The notes below the pieces were generated by a model. It was not told the origin of the DNA, made no database searches, and worked only from the letters and a program-made list of their open reading frames with translations. From Sphingomonas_E sp042693015 (GTDB taxonomy: Bacteria > Pseudomonadota > Alphaproteobacteria > Sphingomonadales > Sphingomonadaceae): 64,000 nucleotides of DNA. A program made the position numbers and the translations under genes. Location of the stretch: the NCBI RefSeq assembly GCF_042693015.1, contig NZ_CP170544.1, forward strand, positions 1,426,001 to 1,490,000, given 5' to 3'. Positions 44,193 to 53,036 of the stretch are shown here, in pieces (positions within the stretch are counted from its first letter, which is position 1; each line of letters starts with the position of its first letter).

Positions 44193-45383
44193 GTGGCCGC
44201 CCTCCTCCCCCTCGCCGAAGCACAGGCGCAATTGCTCGCGCTCGCGCCTGCGCTGCCCACCGAAACCCTCCCGCTGGTCGAAGCCGCTGGCCGCTGGACG
44301 GCGGAGCAGGTGCTTGCCCGCCGCACCCAGCCCGCCGCCGATCTTTCGGCCATGGACGGCTATGCGATCCGTTTCGCCGAGATGCCCGGGCCGTGGCGCG
44401 TCGTCGGCGAAAGCGCGGCTGGCTCCACACTCGGCTTCACTCTGGCCGCGGGAGAAGCTGCGCGCATCTTCACCGGCGCCCCCGTCCCCGCCGGCGCCGA
44501 TGCGATCCTGTTGCAGGAGGAAGCCCAGCGGGGCGGTGATCGCCTCGTTTTGGCCGGCGAAGGCCCACCCCATGCCGGCGCCCATATCCGCCGCACCGGC
44601 AGCGATTTCGCATCCGGCGACGCGCTGATCGAGCCCGGTGCGCGCCTCACCCCCGCCCGCATCGCGCTCGCCGCGACCGGGGGGCATGGCGCGCTGGCCG
44701 TTCGCCGCCGTCCGCGCATCGCCCTCATCTCCACCGGCGACGAACTCGTCCCCGCCGGCGAGCCGGTGGACGGCGTTTGCCTGCCCTCTTCCAACGCGCC
44801 GATGCTTGCCACCCTGCTCGCAGCCGAAACGCCCGCAATCGTCGAGGATCGCGGCATCGTGCCCGACGATCTTGCAGCCACCATCGCGGCCGCCGATGCC
44901 GCGCGCGGCGCTGATATCATCGTCACCACCGGCGGTGCCTCGGTCGGCGATCGCGATTTCGTGCGCCCCGCGCTGGAAGCAGCCGGCGCGACGATCGATT
45001 TCTGGCGGGTAGCACTCAAACCGGGCAAGCCGATCATGGCTGCGAAGTTGGGCAGCACAATCGTCCTCGGTCTTCCCGGCAATCCGGTGTCGGCTTTTGT
45101 CACCGCCCGGCTTTTCCTGCTGCCCTTGGTCCGCCATCTCGGTGGCGCCGCTGATCCGTTCGACAGCCCGGAGACCGCCCAGCTCTCAACGCCATTACCT
45201 GCCACCGGAAAACGCATGGAATTCCTGCGCGGCCAGCGCAGCGGCGGAATGGTTCAAGCACTCGGTTCCCAGGACAGCGCTGCGCTCGCCATGCTGGCGG
45301 CCGCCAACGTCCTCATCATCCGCCCGCCCTTCGCGCCCGCCGCTGCCGCGGGCGATGTTGTCGAACTGTTCTCCATCGCTTGA
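44193..45383 (+). CDS. moeA: molybdopterin molybdenumtransferase
   Basis: A 396-residue MoeA that inserts molybdate into adenylylated molybdopterin. AMDGYAIR, IFTGAPVPAGADAI, ISTGDELVPAGEPV, TTGGASVGDRDFV and VLGLPGNPVSAFV are typical. It uses a GTG start directly after the moaC stop. Its last codons contain the -35 element of the lexA promoter. Confidence 0.96.
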   Translation: MAALLPLAEAQAQLLALAPALPTETLPLVEAAGRWTAEQVLARRTQPAADLSAMDGYAIRFAEMPGPWRVVGESAAGSTLGFTLAAGEAARIFTGAPVPAGADAILLQEEAQRGGDRLVLAGEGPPHAGAHIRRTGSDFASGDALIEPGARLTPARIALAATGGHGALAVRRRPRIALISTGDELVPAGEPVDGVCLPSSNAPMLATLLAAETPAIVEDRGIVPDDLAATIAAADAARGADIIVTTGGASVGDRDFVRPALEAAGATIDFWRVALKPGKPIMAAKLGSTIVLGLPGNPVSAFVTARLFLLPLVRHLGGAADPFDSPETAQLSTPLPATGKRMEFLRGQRSGGMVQALGSQDSAALAMLAAANVLIIRPPFAPAAAAGDVVELFSIA

Positions 45384-45422
45384 CAAGAACCGTTCCGTTT
45401 CCTACACGTTCTCCGTTCGTTC
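45380..45422 (+). promoter_or_regulatory. lexA promoter with autoregulatory SOS box
   Basis: A perfect -35 TTGACA (45380-45385) overlapping the moeA stop, a 17-bp spacer, -10 TACACG (45403-45408), then GTTC-TCCGTTC-GTTC (45408-45422), an exact alphaproteobacterial LexA box over the expected transcription start. The lexA ATG lies 18 bp further on. Confidence 0.9.
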
Positions 45423-45440
45423 CTTCGTTCGGGGTTAGCC

Positions 45441-46115
45441 ATGCTGACGCGCAAGCAACATGAACTGCTCTGCTTCATCCATGATCGGCTGGCTGAAACC
45501 GGCGTCTCTCCTTCGTTTGAGGAGATGAAGGAGGCGCTCGATCTGAAATCCAAGTCGGGCGTCCACCGCCTGATCAGCGCGCTCGAAGAACGCAGCTTCA
45601 TTCGCCGTCTGCCCAACCGCGCCCGCGCGCTCGAAGTGCTGCGCATGCCGGAACGGACACCGGAGGCAAAGCCCGCCCCCGCACAGCCGGCGATCCTCAA
45701 GCCCGCCGCCAAGGCGCTGCCGATCGCGGCCAACGACGTGCTGGAAATTCCACTTCACGGTCGCATCGCCGCCGGCCTGCCGATCGAGGCGCTGGAAGGC
45801 CAGTCCTCGCTGTCGGTGCCCGCTGCCCTGCTTGGCCCGGGCGATCATTATGCGCTCGAAGTGTCCGGGGATTCGATGGTCGAAGCCGGCATCCTCGACG
45901 GCGATTTCGCGCTCATCCGCCGCACCGAAACGGCCCGCGATGGCGAGATCGTCGTGGCGTTGATCGACGACAATGAAGCGACCCTCAAATATTTCCGCCG
46001 CGAAGGCGCGATGGTCCGCCTCGATCCCGCCAACCGCGCTTATGATCCGATGCGCTACAAGCCCAACCAGGTCCGCGTGCAGGGCAAGCTGGCGGGGTTG
46101 ATCCGCCGATATTGA
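45441..46115 (+). CDS. lexA: LexA repressor
   Basis: A 224-residue SOS repressor. The N-terminal winged helix (LTRKQHELLCFIHDRLAETG, then GVHRLISALEERSFIRRL) is followed by the self-cleavage site Ala111-Gly112 in RIAAGLP and a signal-peptidase-like Ser145 (VSGDSMVEAGI) and Lys183 (ATLKYF) dyad. RecA, at 11.7 kb, stimulates cleavage. It has its own SOS-controlled promoter and probably also read-through from moeA. Confidence 0.98.
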   Translation: MLTRKQHELLCFIHDRLAETGVSPSFEEMKEALDLKSKSGVHRLISALEERSFIRRLPNRARALEVLRMPERTPEAKPAPAQPAILKPAAKALPIAANDVLEIPLHGRIAAGLPIEALEGQSSLSVPAALLGPGDHYALEVSGDSMVEAGILDGDFALIRRTETARDGEIVVALIDDNEATLKYFRREGAMVRLDPANRAYDPMRYKPNQVRVQGKLAGLIRRY

Positions 46116-46149
46116 GTGGGGCGCGCGCCCTTTCACACTCTCACCGTCA

Positions 46150-46218
46150 CCCCGGCGAAGGCCGCGGTCCATGGCTATCCCGAAAGCGGTAACGCGGATG
46201 GAGCGAGCCATGGATACC
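46150..46218. repeat. extragenic inverted repeat after lexA
   Basis: The left arm GGT-CCATGGCT (46166-46176) pairs with AGCCATGG-ATACC (46206-46218). The CCCCGGCGAAGGCCGCGGTCC lead-in is a known form of alphaproteobacterial extragenic repeat. It lies between convergent lexA and comEC. Confidence 0.65.
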
Positions 46219-46250
46219 AGCCTGGGCAATGCCGCGGGACCAGATCTTCA

Positions 46251-46360
46251 AATCCTCCCCGAGCTTGTCTCGGGGAGGGGGACCATGCGCAGCATGGTGG
46301 AGGGGTAATTCCACCGTTGCGTCGGGCGGTCGCCCTCCCCCAAGCGAGCTTGGGGAGGAT
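46251..46360 (+). repeat. composite extragenic palindromic repeat, copy 2
   Basis: It begins with the palindrome CCTCCCCGAGC/GTCTCGGGGAGG, continues with GGGACCATGCGCAGCATGGT and GGAGGGG, and ends with CTCCCCCAAGC/GAGCTTGGGGAGG. It is the same element as 10641-10768 in the opposite orientation. Its last base directly abuts the comEC stop codon. Confidence 0.85.
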
Positions 46361-48556
46361 CTATGTCCGCTTCGTCGACGACAGCGGACGATCACCCGGA
46401 GAGCCTCCAGCCTGACGCACCACAGTCCAAGGCTTACCCCGCCGCGCCTCCTCCACCGTCCGCACCCGACCGCTTCCAAGGTTGATCGCCAGCCCGCCCG
46501 TCGTCGCCAGGAACAGCCGGTCGGCCTTCAGCCAGCGCGGGCGGCAGGTGCGTGGCAGACGGCGGTCGCTAATGACGATGTCCGCCGACGCGCAAGAGCG
46601 GTTCATCGCCTCGATGTCGACCAGATAAGGTGAGCGCGTCGCAAGGAGCGTCCAGTTGCGACCGCCGCGCTCTATCCGCGTCCGGCACAGATCCGCGCCG
46701 CAGCGCATCCCCGGCCTGTCGTCGAACGCGACCGCATCCGCCGCGACGCCCGCCGCCTCGCTTAGCATGTCGCGCACATAATCCCCCGCCCGCGGCCGCA
46801 GCAGCGCGATGCTGCCGTCCGCGTCACGCAAGGCGACATGACGACCGTCACCGGTAATGAGCAGATCGGGTGCCGGCGTAGCGATCGCCCATAACGCCCC
46901 CACCACCAGCGGCAATATCCCCAGCCGCCGCATGCGCGTCCGCCAGAGCGCGATCCACAGGCCGCCTGCCACCATCAGCGCGAACGCGCCCGATAGCATC
47001 GACGGCAGCATCGCGACCGCCCCTGGAAGCCCAGCCACCGCATGGGCGATCCATAACAGCAACCCCAGCGCCTTGCCCGTCACCCACCAGAAGGGCGCCC
47101 CCAATCCCAGCGTATCGAACAGCAAGGCGGCCGCCTCTGCGGGCATGATCACGAACGTCGTCAGCGGAATCGCGACGATATTGGCGAGCGCGCCATAGAG
47201 TCCGGCCTGGTGGAAATGGAACAACGCGATCGGCGCCAGTGCCGCCTCCACCGCGACACCGGTCAGCAGCAATGTCCCCAGCCCGCGTGCTGCACCCAGC
47301 GGCCAGGCCTCGTCGCGCCGCGCCAGCAGGGCGCGCAGCCGGGGATGTTCATGGATGGCGACGATCGCTGTGACCGCCGCAAAGCTCAACTGGAAGCTCG
47401 CCCCGGCCAGCGCCTCGGGCCAGAGCAAAAGCACGACCAGTGCGCCCGCGGCGACCAGCCGCAAGGTGATCGCATCGCGCCCCATGGCGATGCCGATCAG
47501 CACCAGCAGCGCCGCCACGCAGGACCGCACCGTCGGCACCTCGGCACCCGCCAGCAGCGTGTAGGCGATCCCCGTCAGCGCACCCGCCCCCGCGGCGATC
47601 AACGGCAGCGGCCAGCGCAGCGCCAAGGTCGGGCTCAGCGCCAACAACCGCAGCACCAGCAGCATCGTCGCGGCAATCACCGCGGTCACGTGGAGACCGC
47701 TGATCGAAAGCAGGTGGGCTAGGCCCGAACGCCGCATCGCCTCGGCATCCTCCTCGGATATGCCGCCCTGGTCGCCGGTCGCGAGTGCTGCGGCGATGCC
47801 TCCCTCGCTGCCTTCGAGTCGCGTCTGGGCATACGTGGAAAGCCGCCCGCGCCAGCCCATCAGCGTCTGCCAGAACCCTGCCGACTCGCTTTGGCCGACA
47901 ATCGCGACCGGCCCCAGCGCACGTCCCGTCGCGCCCAATCCCTGAAACCAGGCGACGCGGGCGAAATCATAGGCGCCGGGCACCGCCGGCCCCGGCGGCG
48001 GCATCAGCCTGGCCCGCAGCGTGACGCGGTGGCCCGGCAGAATATCCGTCGACGCGTCGGCCTGGTCCACATTGACGCGTATCTTCTCCGGCAACCCAGC
48101 GGCATCGGCCGGTGCCAAAGTCAGCCGCACCACCTCGCGTGCCGCCAGCCGGTCGACCGCGGCCACCTTCGCCTCGAACACCGCCACCACGGGCCGATCG
48201 AGCCTTGGCGCGGCCACCCGTTCCGCCCGCCACCAGATCAATGCGCAGCCGATCGCGAGCGCAAGGCCGGCGATCATGCCCCCCTGCCGTAGTCGCCCGC
48301 CGCCCGGCAGCACTGCGAATCCCGCCGCGGCCGCCAGCGTCGTCATCATGAAGGCTATCCACCGTGCCGCATCGGGCAGCAGGAACCAGCCGGCGATCCC
48401 CGCGCCCACCGCGACAGGCAACCACAGGAAAAGCTGGTCGCGCTCGGCGTCGAGCCAAGATTCCACGCGGCCAAGCCCCTGTCGCAACAGCCTTTCCCGC
48501 GCGGTTTGTCGCGCCGGGGAAGCCATGCTAGGGGCGGTGCCGAATTCGCTGGCCAT
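46361..48556 (-). CDS. comEC: ComEC/Rec2 family DNA-uptake channel protein
   Basis: A 731-residue polytopic membrane protein. Two or three N-terminal helices precede an OB-like DUF4131 region (about 110-190), then the Competence domain with ALATGDQGGISEEDAEAMRRSGLAHLLSISGLHV followed by eight or so helices. The C-terminal remainder (about 590-731) has no HxHxDH metallo-beta-lactamase motif, unlike Bacillus ComEC. It may transport single-stranded DNA; competence in this organism is not implied. The open frame reaches 48694, and the ATG at 48556 is taken, leaving 28 bp to the divergent gltX. Confidence 0.88.
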   Translation of the reverse strand: MASEFGTAPSMASPARQTARERLLRQGLGRVESWLDAERDQLFLWLPVAVGAGIAGWFLLPDAARWIAFMMTTLAAAAGFAVLPGGGRLRQGGMIAGLALAIGCALIWWRAERVAAPRLDRPVVAVFEAKVAAVDRLAAREVVRLTLAPADAAGLPEKIRVNVDQADASTDILPGHRVTLRARLMPPPGPAVPGAYDFARVAWFQGLGATGRALGPVAIVGQSESAGFWQTLMGWRGRLSTYAQTRLEGSEGGIAAALATGDQGGISEEDAEAMRRSGLAHLLSISGLHVTAVIAATMLLVLRLLALSPTLALRWPLPLIAAGAGALTGIAYTLLAGAEVPTVRSCVAALLVLIGIAMGRDAITLRLVAAGALVVLLLWPEALAGASFQLSFAAVTAIVAIHEHPRLRALLARRDEAWPLGAARGLGTLLLTGVAVEAALAPIALFHFHQAGLYGALANIVAIPLTTFVIMPAEAAALLFDTLGLGAPFWWVTGKALGLLLWIAHAVAGLPGAVAMLPSMLSGAFALMVAGGLWIALWRTRMRRLGILPLVVGALWAIATPAPDLLITGDGRHVALRDADGSIALLRPRAGDYVRDMLSEAAGVAADAVAFDDRPGMRCGADLCRTRIERGGRNWTLLATRSPYLVDIEAMNRSCASADIVISDRRLPRTCRPRWLKADRLFLATTGGLAINLGSGRVRTVEEARRGKPWTVVRQAGGSPGDRPLSSTKRT

Positions 48557-48584
48557 GCGCCGGCCATCCTTGGAGAAAGCGCGC

Positions 48585-50033
48585 GTGGGCGCAAGCACCG
48601 AAGCATCCGTCGAAACTCGTCCCGTGGTCACCCGGTTCGCGCCCTCGCCGACCGGTTTCCTGCATATCGGCGGCGCGCGCACGGCGCTCTTCAACTATCT
48701 GTTCGCCCGCCACCATGGCGGCCGCTTCCTGCTGCGCATCGAGGATACCGATCGCGCGCGCTCGACCGAGCCCGCCATCGCCGCCATTCTCGATGGCCTG
48801 ACCTGGCTCCGCCTCGAAGGCGATGAGCCGCCCGTCTACCAGTTCGCCCGCGCCGCCCGCCATGCCGAGGTCGCGCACCAGATGCTGGCGTCGGGTCATG
48901 CGTATAAATGCTACGCCACGCCCGAGGAACTGGCGGAACTCCGCGAACAGCAGCGCGCCGCCAAGCAGCCGCTCCGCTATGACGGCCGCTGGCGCGATCG
49001 CGATCCGTCCGAAGCGCCCGCCGGCGCGCCGTTCGTCGTCCGCCTCAAGGCCGAACGCGAGGGCGAGACGACGATCCAGGATCGCGTCCAGGGCGCGGTG
49101 ACGGTCAAGAATGCCGAGCTGGACGACATGATCCTGCTCCGCTCCGATGGCACGCCCACCTATATGCTGGCGGTGGTGGTCGACGATCATGACATGGGCG
49201 TCACCCACGTCATCCGCGGCGACGATCATCTCAACAACGCCTTCCGCCAGTTGGGCATTATCCGCGCGATGGATTGGCCGGAACCGGTGTATGCTCATGT
49301 CCCGCTGATCCACGGGGCGGACGGCGCAAAGCTTTCCAAGCGCCATGGCGCATTGGGCGTCGATGCCTATCGCGACGAGTTCGGTATCCTGCCGGAAGCA
49401 CTCAACAATTATCTGCTCCGCTTGGGCTGGGGCCATGGCGATGCGGAGATCATCAGCCGCGACCAGGCGGTCGAATGGTTCGATCTCGCCGGAGTCGGCC
49501 GCTCGCCCTCGCGCTTCGACACCAAGAAGCTCGAAAATCTCAACGGCCATTATATCCGCGAGGCCGATCCGGCCCGCCTGGCCGAGCTGATCCGCGCGCG
49601 CGTCGATACGCTGATTGGCCGATCCTTGGGCGAAAGCGACATGGAATTGCTGCGTCGCGCCATGCCGGTGCTTCAGCCGAGAGCCAAGGATTTGGGCGAT
49701 CTTGCAGAGGCCGCAACATTCCTGTTTCGCACTCGCCCCATAGACATGGACGAACGCGCCGCGAGCCTGCTAGACGCTTCGGCGATCGCCGTCCTGGCCT
49801 CGGCCAATCAAGCGATTGCTTCGGCATCCGAATGGAGCGCGCCCGCCCTTGAGGCCGCGGTCCGCGAAGTCGCCGAGGCGGCCGGCCTGGGGCTGGGCAA
49901 GGTGGCGCAACCGCTGCGTGCGGCGCTGACCGGCCGATCCACATCGCCGGGAATTTTCGACGTCCTGGTTCTCCTCGGCCGCGAGGAGAGCCTGGGCCGG
50001 CTGGCCGACCGGCTGGCTCCGGCAGACGTCTGA
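48585..50033 (+). CDS. gltX: glutamyl-tRNA synthetase
   Basis: A 482-residue class I synthetase: RFAPSPTGFLHIGGARTALFNY with the HIGH-type HIGG, and KLSKRHG as the KMSKS-type loop. The C-terminal anticodon domain is helical. A GTG at 48585 with GGAG at good spacing is taken as the start. It is followed after 23 bp by gltA. Confidence 0.95.
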   Translation: MGASTEASVETRPVVTRFAPSPTGFLHIGGARTALFNYLFARHHGGRFLLRIEDTDRARSTEPAIAAILDGLTWLRLEGDEPPVYQFARAARHAEVAHQMLASGHAYKCYATPEELAELREQQRAAKQPLRYDGRWRDRDPSEAPAGAPFVVRLKAEREGETTIQDRVQGAVTVKNAELDDMILLRSDGTPTYMLAVVVDDHDMGVTHVIRGDDHLNNAFRQLGIIRAMDWPEPVYAHVPLIHGADGAKLSKRHGALGVDAYRDEFGILPEALNNYLLRLGWGHGDAEIISRDQAVEWFDLAGVGRSPSRFDTKKLENLNGHYIREADPARLAELIRARVDTLIGRSLGESDMELLRRAMPVLQPRAKDLGDLAEAATFLFRTRPIDMDERAASLLDASAIAVLASANQAIASASEWSAPALEAAVREVAEAAGLGLGKVAQPLRAALTGRSTSPGIFDVLVLLGREESLGRLADRLAPADV

Positions 50034-50056
50034 CGAAACTGGTAGGAGGAAGACAC

Positions 50057-51343
50057 ATGGGGGATAACAGCGCCAAACTGGAGCTCGGCGGCAAGGGATC
50101 GGACTATAAGGTCCTGTCCGGCAGCGTCGGCCCCGACGTGATCGACATCCGCAAGCTTTACGCGAACACCGGTGCGTTCACCTACGATCCCGGCTTCACC
50201 TCGACGGCGAGCTGCGAATCGGAAATCACCTTCATCGATGGCGACAAGGGCATCCTTCTCCATCGCGGCTACCCGATCGATCAGCTCGCCGAACAGTCGA
50301 GCTTCATGGAAGTCAGCTATCTGCTGCTCAATGGCGAACTGCCGTCGAAGTCCGAACTCGAAAAATTCTCCACCACCATCACCCGCCACACGATGGTGCA
50401 TGAACAGCTCGCCACCTTCTATCGCGGCTTCCGTCGCGATGCGCACCCGATGGCCGTGATGTGCGGCGTGGTCGGCGCGCTTTCCGCTTTCTATCACGAT
50501 TCGACCGACATCGCCGATCCGCAGCAGCGCGTGATCGCCAGCCATCGCCTGATCGCCAAGATCCCGACGATCGCGGCGATGGCCTATAAATATACCGTCG
50601 GTCAGCCTTTCCTCTACCCGCGCAACGATCTGTCCTACACGGGCAACTTCCTGCGCATGACCTTTGGTGTTCCCGCCGAGGAATATGAGATCAACCCGAT
50701 CGTCGAATCGGCGATGGACAAGATCTTCATCCTCCATGCCGATCATGAGCAGAACGCGTCGACCTCGACCGTGCGCCTCGCCGGTTCGTCGGGCGCCAAC
50801 CCGTTCGCGTGCATCGCCGCCGGCATCGCCTGCCTGTGGGGCCCGGCGCATGGCGGCGCCAACGAGGCCGCGCTCAACATGCTGCGCGAAATCGGCACGC
50901 CCGATCGCATTCCGGAATATATCGCCCGCGCCAAGAACAAGGACGATCCGTTCCGCCTGATGGGCTTCGGCCATCGCGTCTACAAGAATTTCGATCCGCG
51001 CGCGAAGGTGCTGTCGAAGGCGGCGTCGGACGTGCTCGACAGCCTCGGCATCAGCGATCCGGTGCTCGATACCGCGCGCGAGCTGGAGCGGATCGCGCTC
51101 AGCGACCAGTATTTCATCGACAAGAAGCTCTACCCGAACGTGGACTTCTATTCGGGCGTCATCCTGTCGGCGATCGGCTTCCCGACGACGATGTTCACCG
51201 TGCTGTTCGCGCTTGCCCGCACCGTCGGCTGGGTCGCGCAGTGGAACGAGATGATCGCTGATCCCGAACAGAAGATCGGTCGCCCGCGCCAGCTCTACAC
51301 CGGCCACGCGCAGCGCGATTACGTGCCGCTCACGCAGCGCTGA
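50057..51343 (+). CDS. gltA: citrate synthase
   Basis: A 428-residue type II (hexameric, Gram-negative) citrate synthase: YDPGFTSTASCESEITFIDGDKGILLHRGYPI, LHADHEQNAS with an active-site His, WGPAHGGANEA with a second His, and MGFGHRVYKNFDPRA with RVY and a nearby catalytic Asp (PVLDTA region). GGAGGA precedes the start. It ends at a strong terminator. Confidence 0.98.
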   Translation: MGDNSAKLELGGKGSDYKVLSGSVGPDVIDIRKLYANTGAFTYDPGFTSTASCESEITFIDGDKGILLHRGYPIDQLAEQSSFMEVSYLLLNGELPSKSELEKFSTTITRHTMVHEQLATFYRGFRRDAHPMAVMCGVVGALSAFYHDSTDIADPQQRVIASHRLIAKIPTIAAMAYKYTVGQPFLYPRNDLSYTGNFLRMTFGVPAEEYEINPIVESAMDKIFILHADHEQNASTSTVRLAGSSGANPFACIAAGIACLWGPAHGGANEAALNMLREIGTPDRIPEYIARAKNKDDPFRLMGFGHRVYKNFDPRAKVLSKAASDVLDSLGISDPVLDTARELERIALSDQYFIDKKLYPNVDFYSGVILSAIGFPTTMFTVLFALARTVGWVAQWNEMIADPEQKIGRPRQLYTGHAQRDYVPLTQR

Positions 51344-51366
51344 TCCCGTAATCCGGCCAAAGCAGA

Positions 51367-51399
51367 GGCCCGGTCCGCATCACGCGGGCCGGGCCTTTT
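51367..51399 (+). terminator. intrinsic terminator of gltA
   Basis: A 12-bp stem (GGCCCGGTCCGC with GCGGGCCGGGCC, one G-U pair), loop ATCAC, then TTTT. It fills the gap before the convergent Anbu gene. Confidence 0.9.
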
Positions 51400-51400
51400 G

Positions 51401-52165
51401 CTATCGCGTGCTGATGCCGGCTTCCTGCAGAAAGGGCGGGTCCGGGATCGCCGCCCGGCTGTCGTTGAGCATCCGCGACCAGCTTTCGGAAAGCAGGACA
51501 AGATACTCATCGTCGGCGGCGATACGGCGGCGGACCACGGGCAAGGCCGGGTCGGTCGATATGATGATCATGTCGAAGGGCGGGCCGACCGAAAGATCCG
51601 ACCGGATCGTGCCGTCGAACGAGAGCAGGCCCACCTTCACCGCTTCGTCCAGCGTCGAATCATAGGACATCGCCCGGTCGAGGATCGGCTTGCCATAGGC
51701 CGTCGCGCCGATCTGGAGGTAGGGTGTATCCGCCCCGCATTCGATGAAATTGCCCGCGTCGTAGATCAGGAACAGCTTGAGCGGCCCGTCGCCGATCCGC
51801 CCGCCGAGCAGCAGCGAGATACCGGAAGCGACGCTGGCTGCATTGAGCGCCGGCTTCAGCTCGCGCCCCGCCGCCATCACCGCCTCGCCCACCAATTGGG
51901 CGCAGCGAAACATCGACGGCATATGCTCGATCTTACGGGGCTGCTCCTCCATCCCCGTCGACGGCATCCCCTCGGCAAGCTGGCCCAGCACATGCTGCGT
52001 CACGGAAAGGTTGCCCGCGCTCATGCAGATCACCAGCCGGTCGTCGGTGTCGGCCAATATGTGCATCTTGCGATAGACCGAGATATTGTCGATCCCCGCA
52101 TTGGTCCGGGTGTCGGAAATCATGATCAGGCCGTCGCGCAACCGGATGCCCAGGCAATAGGTCAT
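51401..52165 (-). CDS. Anbu, proteasome-like peptidase (ancestral beta subunit)
   Basis: A 254-residue Ntn-hydrolase of the proteasome beta fold. The N-terminus MTYCLGIRLRDGLIMISDTRT places Thr directly after the initiator Met, where Anbu proteins have their catalytic residue. Other landmarks are ICMSAGNLSVTQHV, SGISLLLGGRIGDGPLKLFLIYDAGN and GKPILDRAM. A GTG lies one codon upstream, but the ATG at 52165 follows AGGAGG at 5 bp. It is the last gene of a four-gene set with transglutaminase-like, alpha-E and ATP-grasp genes, the standard Anbu neighbourhood. The substrate is unknown. Confidence 0.92.
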   Translation of the reverse strand: MTYCLGIRLRDGLIMISDTRTNAGIDNISVYRKMHILADTDDRLVICMSAGNLSVTQHVLGQLAEGMPSTGMEEQPRKIEHMPSMFRCAQLVGEAVMAAGRELKPALNAASVASGISLLLGGRIGDGPLKLFLIYDAGNFIECGADTPYLQIGATAYGKPILDRAMSYDSTLDEAVKVGLLSFDGTIRSDLSVGPPFDMIIISTDPALPVVRRRIAADDEYLVLLSESWSRMLNDSRAAIPDPPFLQEAGISTR

Positions 52166-52207
52166 CACTGCCTCCTCTCGCCCCGGAGCTTGTGCGCGCC
52201 CCGGCCC

Positions 52208-53035
52208 TCAACTTTGATGTTGGGTCTGATCCAGCCCCACGCGAACCCCGACGTCCATTTCTTCGCTGCCGCCGCCGGTCCGCGTCCCTGATACCGGAGC
52301 GGCGTCGCGATAGTCGAGGCCAATCGCCACGCGGACGTAACGATCGTCCGGGCAGCGATTGTCGGTCGCATCGAAACCGATCCAGCCGAAGTCGGGGATA
52401 TGGATCTCGGCCCAGGCATGGGCGGCCTCGTGCCATTCATGCTGATAGGCCGCGCGGAACACATGGCCGGACACATAGCGCGCCGGCAGACCGAGCAACC
52501 GCGCCGCCGCGATCATGACATGGGCAAAGTCCGCCGCCCCGCCCCGCCCTTCGGCGAAGGCTGCAGCCGCTCCCCGTCCGTCGCCCCGCCGCTCGGGCTG
52601 GAAGCGCATCCGCCGGTGGATCAGTTCCATCAGGCGATGCACCTGGTCCAACGTCGGGCCGCCGCCGCCCACCACCTCCATCGCCAACGCGCGGATCGCG
52701 TCGCTGGGGCCCGTCAGCGGACTCGGCCGGACATAAAGCGGCGGCGGCAGCGTCTCGATCGTGCCGGCCACCATCCCCGCGCGATCCTCGGTCAGCACCT
52801 CGCCCGTCACCGTCAGGCTCACCGCCATCGCCGGCCCGTCGACATAGAGCATCGCGATCTCGTTGCCGAAACCGTCGCGGCCGCCACGCAGCCGCGCGTT
52901 GCAGTCCACGTCGATCCGCCAGTCGACGACATTCTGGCCGACATGGCTGCCCGGCGTCAGCCGCAGCAGTTGGACGACGCGGTCCTGCGGTTCGCTGAAG
53001 CGGTAATCGGTGCGGTGATGGATGTAGAGGCGCAT
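52208..53035 (-). CDS. transglutaminase-like protein of the Anbu cluster, catalytic Cys replaced by Ala
   Basis: A 275-residue protein: an N-terminal Bact_transglu_N beta domain (RLYIHHRTDYRFSEP...QLLRLTPGS) followed by a papain-like transglutaminase core. His206 (AAHAWAE) and Asp222 (IGFDATDN) of the triad are present. The family motif GVCQDFAHVMI reads GGAADFAHVMI here, so Ala167 (codon 52535-52537) replaces the nucleophile Cys. It should therefore lack canonical protease or transglutaminase activity. The ATG at 53035 starts 1 bp after the alpha-E stop; the frame extends further upstream but the family begins MRLYI. Confidence 0.9.
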   Translation of the reverse strand: MRLYIHHRTDYRFSEPQDRVVQLLRLTPGSHVGQNVVDWRIDVDCNARLRGGRDGFGNEIAMLYVDGPAMAVSLTVTGEVLTEDRAGMVAGTIETLPPPLYVRPSPLTGPSDAIRALAMEVVGGGGPTLDQVHRLMELIHRRMRFQPERRGDGRGAAAAFAEGRGGAADFAHVMIAAARLLGLPARYVSGHVFRAAYQHEWHEAAHAWAEIHIPDFGWIGFDATDNRCPDDRYVRVAIGLDYRDAAPVSGTRTGGGSEEMDVGVRVGLDQTQHQS

Positions 53036-53036
53036 G

